Origin: Rathayibacter_A sp036510655
Lineage (GTDB): Bacteria; Actinomycetota; Actinomycetes; Actinomycetales; Microbacteriaceae
Length of the DNA stretch: 64,000 nt
Reading direction: 5' to 3'
Assembly: GCA_036510655.1 (NCBI GenBank)
Contig: DATCDQ010000058.1
Coordinates: forward strand, 17,050-81,049
Shown: positions 9,035 through 17,813 of the stretch, one piece after another
Layout: every line of letters starts with the position of its first letter
Numbering within the stretch: the stretch's first letter is position 1
Made by a program: the position numbers and the translations under genes
Notes under the pieces: generated by a model
What the model was told of the DNA's origin: nothing
The model's database searches: none
The model's input: the letters and a program-made list of their open reading frames with translations, nothing else

Positions 9035-10488
9035 CATACCTCTATAGCCCGGGTGACTGGTACGCCGTCGCCGGAGGCCATTCGCTCGTACTCGTTCCCG
9101 AGACGGTCTCGGCCGAGCTGGTCGCGGGCGCCTGGCATGCCGTCGACAGTGGCGGCGGCTTTGCCGCCGTGCTGGAGCTTCTCACCGGAGCCTACGGCAC
9201 GACGCTGACCGCGATACCAGACTTCCTCGTCGCCGAAATATCAGACGACATGACGCGCATCATCGCGCGCGGCGCAACGCAAGCTGTTGCGGCCAACTCC
9301 GACGGATCGACCGTGACCGTCTCCGGCACCGGCGTCACGACCTGGAGCGAACAGGCGATATCCGCGCCGCAATCGGTCCTCATCACGGTTGGTGCCGTCG
9401 CACCCGGCGACGTCGCTGCGGGTGAAATGCTGGCGCTGCGTGCGGGGGTCGTGCGCGCGAGGACCTTCATGATCGCTCGGAGCGCCGCGGATGTCACGAC
9501 CGAACCCTCCACCGTGGTCCCTGTCCTCGCGCAGCCGACACCGGCACCGACGCTCATCGAACCCGCGCCTGTGCTCGCCGAACCTGCACCTGAACCCGCG
9601 CCCGAACCCGCCGGCGCCGAACCTACACCCGAGATCGTCGAATCGATGCGCGCATTCGCCGCGACGGCCGCATCCGCGGCAGCGCCGACGAGCACAGACA
9701 TGGACGAGACGCTCGCAGAGGTTCCCTACGACACCGTCGGAACCGGCTACGACCACCTGTGGGGTGCCACCGTGCTGAACACGGTCGAGAACGCCGCTGT
9801 TCGAGAAGAGGACGACGCCGACCTCGACGCCGAGATTGGGGCGGCTGCGACCGCTGCTTCGCTGCCGCCCGTGGCGGCACCGCCCATGGCCGCACCACCC
9901 GTCGCCGCGCCGTACATCGCCGTGCCGCCAGTCGACTCGCCGTCGCTGATCGCGGGAGTCCCGTCGTTCAACAGCGCTGCAGGCCAGTTGCTTGGAGGTG
10001 ACGTCCGGGGCACCGTCGACGACGATCACGATGGGGAGACTGTGTCGATCGAGCAGCTGCGGGCGATGCAGGCGGAGTCAGCGACCGCTGTGACACTCGC
10101 CGGAGTGGCCCCAAGCGGCGGATTCGGCGTTCAGCCCGGCCGAGCAGTGTCGGGCATACTCGTCCTGTCGACCGGCGAGGCGATACCGCTGGATACGGGC
10201 GCCGTTCTCGGCCGCAAACCGCGCGTCACGCGCGTGCAGGGGGGTGTGCTGCCGCGCCTAGTCACAGTCAGTAGCCCGAACCAAGACATCTCGCGCAGCC
10301 ACCTCGAAGTGCAGGTCGAGGGCGACGACATCCTGGCGCTCGATCTTGGCACGACCAACGGAACGCGGCTGCTGCGCCCGGGAAAAGATCCGGAGCGGCT
10401 GCGCGCCGGTGAACCGATCGTGCTCGTCAACGGAGACGTACTCGACCTGGGAGACGGCGTTACCGGAAGAATCGAGGGTCTGACATGA
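9031..10488 (+). CDS. FHA-domain protein with Pro/Ala-rich linker
   Basis: A 485-residue protein with an N-terminal ~150-residue region of unknown fold, a long low-complexity linker rich in Pro, Ala and Glu (about 165-330), and a C-terminal FHA domain (about 375-480). The FHA phosphothreonine-binding features are LGRKPR, the ISRSHLEV loop and DLGTTNGTRLL. No transmembrane segment is evident. It overlaps the phosphatase and kinase genes by ATGA on both sides, implying a phosphorylation-dependent scaffold for this operon. The N-terminal region is not recognised. Confidence 0.88.
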   Translation: MTYLYSPGDWYAVAGGHSLVLVPETVSAELVAGAWHAVDSGGGFAAVLELLTGAYGTTLTAIPDFLVAEISDDMTRIIARGATQAVAANSDGSTVTVSGTGVTTWSEQAISAPQSVLITVGAVAPGDVAAGEMLALRAGVVRARTFMIARSAADVTTEPSTVVPVLAQPTPAPTLIEPAPVLAEPAPEPAPEPAGAEPTPEIVESMRAFAATAASAAAPTSTDMDETLAEVPYDTVGTGYDHLWGATVLNTVENAAVREEDDADLDAEIGAAATAASLPPVAAPPMAAPPVAAPYIAVPPVDSPSLIAGVPSFNSAAGQLLGGDVRGTVDDDHDGETVSIEQLRAMQAESATAVTLAGVAPSGGFGVQPGRAVSGILVLSTGEAIPLDTGAVLGRKPRVTRVQGGVLPRLVTVSSPNQDISRSHLEVQVEGDDILALDLGTTNGTRLLRPGKDPERLRAGEPIVLVNGDVLDLGDGVTGRIEGLT

Positions 10489-12101
10489 GTCCGAGTCGCC
10501 CCCCGTCTGCACCGCCGAGTCTGCCCGGCTTCAGCTATGTCGAACTGCTCGGATCCGGCGGCTTCGCCGACGTATTCCTGTACCGGCAGGAACTGCCCTC
10601 GCGCAATGTCGCGGTGAAGGCACTCCTGCCCGGCGCCGTCGGTCACGACGAGATCGCGGAGTTCACGGCTGAAGCCAACGTGATGGCGCAGCTGTCGACG
10701 CATCCGTCGATCGTCACGATCTACCAGGCAGGCGTCTCACCGGACGGGCGTCCCTACCTGGTGATGGAGTATTGCCCCAAGCCGAACCTGCAGGCCCGCT
10801 ACCGACGCGAACGGATCTCGGTGGCCGAGGCCATCCGGATAGGCATTCAGGTGGCGGGTGCGGTCGAGACCTCGCACCGCGCTGGTGTTCTGCACCGTGA
10901 CATCAAGCCCGCGAATATCCTGGTCACACAGTACAACCGGCCCGCGCTCACCGACTTCGGAATCGCTGGCACCACCACGGGTAACACGCTCGCCGAAGCG
11001 GTGGGCATGTCGATTCCGTGGTCGCCGCCGGAATCATTCGCAACGCCGGCGACGAGCGTTGTGCAATCGGATGTCTGGGCGCTCGCCGCAACCATTTACT
11101 CCCTGCTGGCCGGGCGCTCACCCTTCGAGCTGCCCGGAGCGGCCAATGCGCAGCATGACATCATGGGCCGCATCCAGGTGAGCACGCTGCCGCGTCTCGG
11201 TCGCGCGGATGCGCCCGCCTCTCTGGAACACGTGCTGGCAACGGCGATGGCGAAACCGATCGAGCAACGATACTCCTCGGCGCTCGCGTTCGCGCGTGCG
11301 CTTCAGAAGGTGGAGATCGAGCTCGGGTTCTCGGTGACAGCGATCGATGTGCTGGACGATAGCGAGCAACCAGCGGGCGCAGACGATGACGACGACGGAC
11401 TGACACGCATCCACGCGGTCGCCAGCATCGAGGCGCAGCCGCACGCATCCACCGCACTGCGAAGTGCGGCCGCGAGCGCACCTCCGGCCGTGCAACCTAG
11501 TGCACCGCCCCTTGCTCCGGTCGATGAAACCGTGCGTCGCGGCCCCGGCGAGTCAGTGCCGGCGCTACCGGAGAGTCAGCCGGGCGCAGTGAGAATCTCC
11601 GCGCCGACGCTCGCAGCGCCGGCGGTGCCCCCGGTCGATGAAACGCAGCGCCGGCCGGCAACCACCTCGGCCATGATGGCAGCGCCGACACGACCACGGC
11701 GCCGCGCACCGTTGATCATCGCGGCAGCGGTCGCCACGGTCGTCGTCGCCGGCACCGGAGTGGCGATCGCCTTGGCCGGATCGCCGTCGCATCCGACGAG
11801 GCCCACCACGAGCGCCCAGCCCAACGACGTCGTTGCCGCTCCCGTACCCGCACCGACAACTCTGATTGGCAGCGCAAGCAATGGATCAGTGGCCTTCACG
11901 TGGGCCAACCCCGACCCGCAGAACGGCGACAGCTACCTGTGGGGTGCGGTGGTTCCCGGCACCGATCCGACGCTCGCGCCAGTCGCCCAGCGCACGGTCG
12001 TGGTTCCTCGCGCGAAGACAGGCCAGACCTGCGTGGAAGTATTCATTCGCCGCAGCGACGGGCGCGTCTCCGACACGCCCGCGACGGAGTGTGTTCCGTG
12101 A
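10485..12101 (+). CDS. Membrane Ser/Thr protein kinase
   Basis: A 538-residue Hanks-type kinase. The catalytic domain spans about residues 15-285: glycine loop GSGGFADVF, Lys45 in VAVKAL, HRDIKPANIL with the catalytic Asp near 139, and DFG. A Pro/Ala-rich linker leads to one transmembrane helix (about 405-430) and an extracytoplasmic ~100-residue domain that resembles a fibronectin-like fold rather than PASTA repeats. The extracellular part may sense envelope state. The gene is coupled to the FHA gene before it (ATGA) and the next FHA gene after it (GTGA). Probable targets are FHA partners and the secretion motor; this is inference. Confidence 0.95.
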   Translation: MSPSRPPSAPPSLPGFSYVELLGSGGFADVFLYRQELPSRNVAVKALLPGAVGHDEIAEFTAEANVMAQLSTHPSIVTIYQAGVSPDGRPYLVMEYCPKPNLQARYRRERISVAEAIRIGIQVAGAVETSHRAGVLHRDIKPANILVTQYNRPALTDFGIAGTTTGNTLAEAVGMSIPWSPPESFATPATSVVQSDVWALAATIYSLLAGRSPFELPGAANAQHDIMGRIQVSTLPRLGRADAPASLEHVLATAMAKPIEQRYSSALAFARALQKVEIELGFSVTAIDVLDDSEQPAGADDDDDGLTRIHAVASIEAQPHASTALRSAAASAPPAVQPSAPPLAPVDETVRRGPGESVPALPESQPGAVRISAPTLAAPAVPPVDETQRRPATTSAMMAAPTRPRRRAPLIIAAAVATVVVAGTGVAIALAGSPSHPTRPTTSAQPNDVVAAPVPAPTTLIGSASNGSVAFTWANPDPQNGDSYLWGAVVPGTDPTLAPVAQRTVVVPRAKTGQTCVEVFIRRSDGRVSDTPATECVP

Positions 12102-12931
12102 GCGCGCCAGAGTCGGCCGCGGTGCCGGTCCAGCGGCGCGGAGAACTGCAGTTGAGCCGCGTGATCGCGCCGTCAGCCGCCCAAGCTGTGCAGGCCGCGC
12201 AGCAGGCGCCGGTGGCGCCTCCGGTGCAGATCGAGTATTGCGGCGAGTGGTTCCCCGTCGAGTCTGACGTACCGTTCACGATCGGAAGGGACGCCGACCT
12301 CACGCTCGATGACAACAGATTCCTGCATCGGCACTTCTTGCAAGTCGCCCACTCGGACGGCCTCTGGTGGCTCGCGAACATCGGCAGCCGCCTCTCTGCC
12401 ACCATCACCGACGGTGTCGGAAGCGTGCAGGCCTGGCTGTCACCCGGCGCGCGGCTGCCCATCGTGTTCCGCGTGACCTCAGTCATCTTCACGGCGGGGC
12501 CGACGACGTATGAGTTTACCGTGCACACCGAGGCGCCGCCGTTTATCGAGGCGGCCCCCGGCAGCGTGTACGGCGGCGTCACGACCGTCGGCACGGTCTC
12601 GCTGACGGACGCGCAACGGCTCGTGATCCTGGCTCTCGCGGAACCCATGCTGCTGCGCGAAGGTACCGGGATGAGCGACATCCCGACGTCCGCCAAGGCA
12701 GCCGCTCGACTCGGCTGGGCGCAGACCCGCTTCAACCGCAAGCTCGACAACGTGTGCGACAAGCTCGATCGCGCCGGCGTGCAGGGCCTCCGCGGCGGCG
12801 TTACGTCCTACGCCACCAATCGCCGGGCCCGACTGGTCGAGCACGCCATCGCCGCCCGACTCGTCACGCGCGCCGATCTTGGACTGCTCGACACAGCCCG
12901 GTCCGAGAACGCGTATCTGGAGGACGTCTGA
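12098..12931 (+). CDS. FHA-domain protein with helical C-terminal (HTH-like) region
   Basis: A 277-residue protein. After a short disordered N-terminus comes an FHA-like domain (about 45-140; FTIGRDADLTL, LHRHFLQV). The C-terminal ~100 residues, beginning near DAQRLVILALAEPML, are helical and look like a winged-helix or helix-turn-helix module (SAKAAARLGWAQTRFNRKLDN). It could bind DNA or act as an adaptor. I chose the GTG at 12098 because it overlaps the kinase stop as GTGA; upstream reading in this frame would overlap the kinase. The stop is followed within one base by the motor gene ATG. Confidence 0.82.
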   Translation: MSAPESAAVPVQRRGELQLSRVIAPSAAQAVQAAQQAPVAPPVQIEYCGEWFPVESDVPFTIGRDADLTLDDNRFLHRHFLQVAHSDGLWWLANIGSRLSATITDGVGSVQAWLSPGARLPIVFRVTSVIFTAGPTTYEFTVHTEAPPFIEAAPGSVYGGVTTVGTVSLTDAQRLVILALAEPMLLREGTGMSDIPTSAKAAARLGWAQTRFNRKLDNVCDKLDRAGVQGLRGGVTSYATNRRARLVEHAIAARLVTRADLGLLDTARSENAYLEDV

Positions 12932-12932
12932 G

Positions 12933-15900
12933 ATGCGATTGAAGGTCATGTTCAACAGACCCGGCGCCGGCACCGTGCCGCTGGTGGTAACGGCGGAGCC
13001 GAGCGCTCGCGTGAGCGACATCGCCGGCACGCTGTACCGCGGGGATCCTGCGCGCGACGGTTCGGCATCTGCCGTGCAGTTGACGATCCAGGTGCGAGAT
13101 GCCGGGGCACAGACGCCCAGACTCATCGGCGCGGATGCCACTCTCGTCGAGTCTGGGATCCGCTCCGGCTCCGTGCTCGAACTCGTTCAGGCCGACGGGC
13201 AATTCGCGGCAGCGGGCAGCACCCGCGGAGCCGCGGCCGCAGTGTTGCGCGTACTCAGCGGCCCCGATGCAGGCACCGAGTTCCCCTTACCCATCGGCTC
13301 AAGCGTGATCGGCCGCGACCGCGACGTCGACGTGCGCCTGAGCGATCCACTCATCTCTAAGCGGCACGTGCGCATCAACGTGGGCGACACGATCGACATC
13401 ATCGATCAGGGGTCGGCCAACGGCATCACTGTGGGCGGACAGCCGGTCGCGCGAGCGACGGTCTCGGCCACCGACTCGGTCGAGCTCGGCGACACCGTCA
13501 TCTGCGTGGTTTCGCTTCAGCGCGGCGGCAACAGTTCCCCGACCACACCGTTCGTGGAATTCGTGCGCAGTCCACGCGTCGTGCTGCGGTTTCCCGGTGA
13601 GAAGTTCGACGGGCCGACGCCGCCGACACCGATGCAGCCGCAACGACTGCCGTATCTTGCCATCATCGCCCCACTCATCATGGGCGCTGTGGTATTTCTG
13701 GTCAGTCAGAATCCTCTCGGCGTCATCATGATGGGGCTCAGCCCGGTTCTCGTGCTCGGAACCTTCATCGACAGCCGAGTCACGGCGAAGAAACAGCTGA
13801 AGATCCAGACCAAACGGTTCCTGGCTGCCATTGAATCCTTGCATCAACGCGCTGCGGATGCCCAGATAACTGAGCGGGCAACCCGCCTCGCAGAGGCCCC
13901 CGGTACGGCTGACGTGATCGAGTCGCTCACCCGTTTGGGGCCGTTGCTGTGGACCAAACGGCCCGAAGACCCCACCTTCCTCAGCGCCCGGCTCGGTGTT
14001 GGCACTGCACCCAGCCGCAGCAGGATCGAGTTGCCGAGTGCGAACGACTCTGTGCCAGAACACTGGGCGATGCTGCTGAACATCGTGGACGAATTCTCCT
14101 ACATCACCGATGTACCGCTGACCGTCGACTGGCGCACGGCAGGCGCGCTCGGGGTTGCCGGCCCGCGCGAACTCTCGATCGATGCCGCGCGTGCCATCGT
14201 TATCCAGGCTATCGGTCTGCAGTCACCCGCCGAAATGGTGCTGTGCGCATTCACCTCGCAACAGACACGCACAGATTGGGATTGGCTACCGTGGCTGCCA
14301 CATGTGACCTCCCCTCACAGCCCGATCCTCGGCGAGCACTTGGCCGATGCCCAGGGCAGCGGTGCCGCACTGCTAGCCCAGCTGGAGGGCCTCGTCGACG
14401 ACCGCTCGGACGGCGCACCGGAGCTCCGCGGACCGCTGGACCCTGACAAGCCAGGGGAGCAGCCGGTGCCGGTCGTGCCATCCGTTCTCGTGCTGGTCGA
14501 AGACGATGCCCCAGTCGACCGGCCGCGGCTGACCCGGCTTGCCGAACGGGGCGCAGACGTCGGAGTGCACATCATCTGGTGTGCCAGCACACAGGAACAC
14601 CTGCCGGCCGCCTGCCGGACATTTTTGATTGTCGACGGCGCGGTCGGCGCAATGGTCGGCTCGGTGCGCGCTGGCGCGATTGATGCTCCGGTGCGCCCCG
14701 AAGCGGCCTCGCTCGAGGATGCCCGGCGCGTGGCTCACTGCCTCGCCCCAGTGATCGACGCCGGCGTTCCGGTTGACGACGACAGCGACCTGCCGCAATC
14801 CGTTTCATATGCTGCGCTCGCAGGGACGCGTCTCCTCCACGACGGCGACGCCGTCGTAGAGCGCTGGCGTGAGAACAACACGATCCTCGACCGCGCGGCC
14901 CCACCGCAGCGGCGACGCAAAGACGGGCATCTGCGCGCGCTCGTCGGCCACGCTGGCGTCGACCCGTTCTACATTGACCTGCGAGCCCAAGGGCCGCACG
15001 CGCTGGTCGGCGGAACGACCGGCGCGGGCAAGAGCGAGTTCCTGCAAGCATGGGTGCTCGGTATCGCCTCGGCGCACAGCCCTGATCGCGTCACGTTCCT
15101 GTTCGTCGACTACAAGGGCGGCTCCGCGTTCGCGGATTGTGTGAACCTTCCGCACACCGTCGGCCTGGTCACCGACCTGTCCCCGCACCTGGTGCGGCGC
15201 GCGCTCACGAGCCTGCGTGCGGAATTGCGCCATCGAGAACACCTGCTCAACAGCAAACGCGCCAAAGACCTGCTCACCCTCGAGCGATCCGGCGACCCGG
15301 ATACACCGCCGAGCCTGATCGTCGTGATCGACGAGTTCGCCGCCCTTGCTCAGGAGGTGCCGGAGTTCGTCGACGGACTCGTCGATGTGGCACAGCGCGG
15401 TCGTTCCCTTGGCCTGCACCTGATCTTGGCGACGCAGCGCCCGGCTGGCGTCATCAAGGACAATCTGCGCGCCAACACGAACCTGCGCATCGCACTGCGG
15501 ATGGCCGACGAAGAGGATTCGACGGACATCGTGGGCACCCCGCTCGCCGCGCATTTCGACCCGGCAATCCCGGGGCGGGGCGCTGCCAAGTCAGGGCCTG
15601 GCCGGCTCACGAGCTTTCAGACCGGATACACCGGAGGCATCACCAGCAGCGAGCCCCCACCCGCACCGATCGCGGTATCCGCACTCGGCTTCGGGGCTGC
15701 GGCGCCCTGGGAAGTGCCGAGCGACGAATCCGCTGCACCGGCTGAGAGTGGCCCCACGGACATTGCCCGCATCGTCGACTCCATCTCCCGCGCAGCGGTC
15801 ACCGCGCACATTCCGGAGCCGCGCAAGCCGTGGCTTGCTACTCTCGCGGACGTCTACGACCTGAGCAGGCTGCCCAACCCGCGCACCGACGAGCGGCTGC

Positions 15901-17363
15901 TGCTCGGCGTGCTCGACGACCCGGCATCCCAATCACAGCCGACCGTGTTCTATGAACCCGACCGCGACGGCAATATGGCTCTGTTCGGCACGGGCGGATC
16001 AGGAAAGAGCACAGCGCTGCGGTCGATCGCCATTGCCGCCGCCGTGACCCCGCGCGGCGGCCCGGTGCACGTTTACGGACTCGACTTCGGAGCGAACGGC
16101 CTGCGGATGCTTGAGGAGCTCCCACACGTCGGCGCCGTGATCTCCGGTGACGACGAGGAGCGCGTCATCCGGCTGCTGCGTATGCTGCGTGATTTGGTCG
16201 ACAATCGGTCGTCCGCCTACGCGGCGGCGCATGCGGGCACGATCGTCGAATACCGACGTCTGGCCAATGCACCGAACGAACCGCGCATCCTTGTGCTCAT
16301 CGACGGGATCGGGGCTTTCCGGGAGGCTTACGAGTTCGCCTCGAACTCGGCCTGGTTCACTGTGCTCGCACAGATCGCCGTGGACGGCCGCCAGGTCGGC
16401 GTGCACTTGGTCATCGCCGGCGACCGGCCCAATTCGCTGCCGCCGTCGATCGCATCGACGGTGCAGCGGCGCGTCGTTCTGCGCCAGGCCAGTGAAGACG
16501 ACTACCTACTGCTCGGCGTTCCACGCGACGTTCTCGATGTCAGCTCGCCGCCCGGTCGCGCGATCGTTGACGACAACGAGATGCAGTTCGCCGTGCACGG
16601 CGCTGACGCGAACGTGGCCGTACAAGCCCGAGAGATCCATCGACTCGCCGAGAGCATGCGCCGGCAGGGCATCACCGGAGCTCCGGCCGTACAACGGCTG
16701 CCGGAGAGGATCGCGTTGCAGGAGCTGCCTGCCCAGGTGGCGGGTGCCCCCGTCATCGGTGCTGCGGATGCCTCGCTGCAGCCAGTCGGCGTGCTTGCGC
16801 GCGGCGCATTCATGCTTGCGGGCCTCCCTGGGTCGGGCCGCACAACGGCGCTCGAGACCCTGGCGCGCGCGGTCGCACGCGCAGACCCGAGCCGCCCGCT
16901 CATGCTGTTGTCCCCGCGATCGAGCCGCCTAGCAGGCGTACTCAATTGGCATCATGCAGCGCAGAACCCGGCGGAAGTTGCCATCCTCGCTTCGACACTG
17001 CGCGAAGAGCTGGCCGCAGGAAGGCTGGTCGGCGGTGCCATATTCGTCGCGGACATCACGGAGTTCACCGGGTCCGAGGCCGAGCAGGAACTGGACCAGC
17101 TGATCCGCGAGGCGCTGCGAGCCGAACTGCTGGTCATTGGCGAGGCCGAGTCATCGACGTGGTCGCAGGCGTACACACTTGCGCAGCCGTTCAAGTCGGC
17201 GCGCCGGGGTCTTGTGCTGGTTCCCGGGGAGATGGACGGAGACCTGCTCTTCGGCACGCAGCTCGGCCGCTTCCGGCGAGTGGACTTTCCTCCGGGTCGA
17301 GGCTTCCTGATCGAAAAAGGCCGAGCGACCAAACTCCAGATCGCTATCGGGGGAACTCCATGA
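12933..17363 (+). CDS. EccC/EssC-like FtsK/SpoIIIE-type type VII secretion ATPase
   Basis: A 1476-residue membrane ATPase, the motor expected for WXG100 export. Order: ubiquitin-like (YukD-like) N-terminus (1-85), FHA domain (about 100-190; SVIGRDRDVDVRLSD, ISKRHVRI), two transmembrane segments (about 250-290), then three FtsK/SpoIIIE modules. Module 1 is canonical (GTTGAGKSEF near 695; LIVVIDEFAAL near 795). Module 2 has GTGGSGKST near 1018 but VLIDGIGAF instead of a DE Walker B. Module 3 has a weak P-loop GLPGSGRTT near 1300 and ADITEF. That pattern of one active and two substrate-binding-like modules is known for EccC. The ATG at 12933 was chosen just after the previous stop. WXG100 genes follow, supporting the assignment. 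Confidence 0.9.
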   Translation: MRLKVMFNRPGAGTVPLVVTAEPSARVSDIAGTLYRGDPARDGSASAVQLTIQVRDAGAQTPRLIGADATLVESGIRSGSVLELVQADGQFAAAGSTRGAAAAVLRVLSGPDAGTEFPLPIGSSVIGRDRDVDVRLSDPLISKRHVRINVGDTIDIIDQGSANGITVGGQPVARATVSATDSVELGDTVICVVSLQRGGNSSPTTPFVEFVRSPRVVLRFPGEKFDGPTPPTPMQPQRLPYLAIIAPLIMGAVVFLVSQNPLGVIMMGLSPVLVLGTFIDSRVTAKKQLKIQTKRFLAAIESLHQRAADAQITERATRLAEAPGTADVIESLTRLGPLLWTKRPEDPTFLSARLGVGTAPSRSRIELPSANDSVPEHWAMLLNIVDEFSYITDVPLTVDWRTAGALGVAGPRELSIDAARAIVIQAIGLQSPAEMVLCAFTSQQTRTDWDWLPWLPHVTSPHSPILGEHLADAQGSGAALLAQLEGLVDDRSDGAPELRGPLDPDKPGEQPVPVVPSVLVLVEDDAPVDRPRLTRLAERGADVGVHIIWCASTQEHLPAACRTFLIVDGAVGAMVGSVRAGAIDAPVRPEAASLEDARRVAHCLAPVIDAGVPVDDDSDLPQSVSYAALAGTRLLHDGDAVVERWRENNTILDRAAPPQRRRKDGHLRALVGHAGVDPFYIDLRAQGPHALVGGTTGAGKSEFLQAWVLGIASAHSPDRVTFLFVDYKGGSAFADCVNLPHTVGLVTDLSPHLVRRALTSLRAELRHREHLLNSKRAKDLLTLERSGDPDTPPSLIVVIDEFAALAQEVPEFVDGLVDVAQRGRSLGLHLILATQRPAGVIKDNLRANTNLRIALRMADEEDSTDIVGTPLAAHFDPAIPGRGAAKSGPGRLTSFQTGYTGGITSSEPPPAPIAVSALGFGAAAPWEVPSDESAAPAESGPTDIARIVDSISRAAVTAHIPEPRKPWLATLADVYDLSRLPNPRTDERLLLGVLDDPASQSQPTVFYEPDRDGNMALFGTGGSGKSTALRSIAIAAAVTPRGGPVHVYGLDFGANGLRMLEELPHVGAVISGDDEERVIRLLRMLRDLVDNRSSAYAAAHAGTIVEYRRLANAPNEPRILVLIDGIGAFREAYEFASNSAWFTVLAQIAVDGRQVGVHLVIAGDRPNSLPPSIASTVQRRVVLRQASEDDYLLLGVPRDVLDVSSPPGRAIVDDNEMQFAVHGADANVAVQAREIHRLAESMRRQGITGAPAVQRLPERIALQELPAQVAGAPVIGAADASLQPVGVLARGAFMLAGLPGSGRTTALETLARAVARADPSRPLMLLSPRSSRLAGVLNWHHAAQNPAEVAILASTLREELAAGRLVGGAIFVADITEFTGSEAEQELDQLIREALRAELLVIGEAESSTWSQAYTLAQPFKSARRGLVLVPGEMDGDLLFGTQLGRFRRVDFPPGRGFLIEKGRATKLQIAIGGTP

Positions 17364-17366
17364 TGC

Positions 17367-17384
17367 ATGGGCGAATAGGCCCAT
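17367..17384 (+). terminator. Short hairpin after the motor gene
   Basis: ATGGGC (17367-17372) pairs with GCCCAT (17379-17384) around a 6-base loop, three bases after the motor gene stop. There is no T-run, so it is more likely an mRNA processing or attenuation hairpin than a full terminator. Confidence 0.35.
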
Positions 17385-17489
17385 CGACAGTGCAGTCAAT
17401 GGCGAAATATCGTGGCCTCAGATCACACAGAACGTACCTCATCCCGAGGTCGAAGTGACAACGCAACACAAATTGAAGGAGAAGGAATC

Positions 17490-17756
17490 ATGGCAGTTTG
17501 GGGACTTGACGTCGAGCAGGTACGTCAGCTCGGAACACAGCTCAACGCGAAGGCGACGGACATCGAGACAATTCTGTCCTCGCTGACCAACAGCTTGAAC
17601 AGCACGCAGTGGGAAGGCCCCGACGCTACGGCATTCCGCAGCGACTGGACGGGACAGCACACGACTGCACTGCGCGCCGTCGCGACAGCGCTGCGTGAGG
17701 CAGCCACCAAGGCGCAGCAGAACGCGCAGGCGCAGGAACAGGTTTCGAACGCCTGA
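17490..17756 (+). CDS. WXG100-family protein (EsxA/EsxB-like)
   Basis: An 88-residue helical-hairpin protein of the WXG100 family, the classical substrates of type VII secretion. The turn motif is WEG (in STQWEGPDATAF), with helices on both sides and a disordered Gln/Ala-rich tail. Length is typical (about 100). A strong ribosome site AGGAGAAGGA lies just before ATG 17490, which sets this start rather than the longer in-frame reading. It follows the motor gene by 126 bases and is followed by a hairpin, which suggests it is expressed more strongly than the downstream genes. It probably forms a dimer with itself or with the WXG domain of the next proteins. Confidence 0.95.
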   Translation: MAVWGLDVEQVRQLGTQLNAKATDIETILSSLTNSLNSTQWEGPDATAFRSDWTGQHTTALRAVATALREAATKAQQNAQAQEQVSNA

Positions 17757-17764
17757 TCTGTTTC

Positions 17765-17792
17765 GTGGGGCGAGGCATGTGTCTCGCCCCAC
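17765..17792 (+). terminator. Perfect 10-bp hairpin between WXG genes
   Basis: GTGGGGCGAG (17765-17774) and CTCGCCCCAC (17783-17792) form a perfect stem with an 8-base loop. It starts 8 bases after the WXG100 stop and ends 21 bases before the next start. It lacks a T-run, so partial termination or 3'-end protection of the WXG100 message is more likely than full termination. Confidence 0.6.
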
Positions 17793-17813
17793 CTGGGCCA
17801 AGGAGATAATGGC

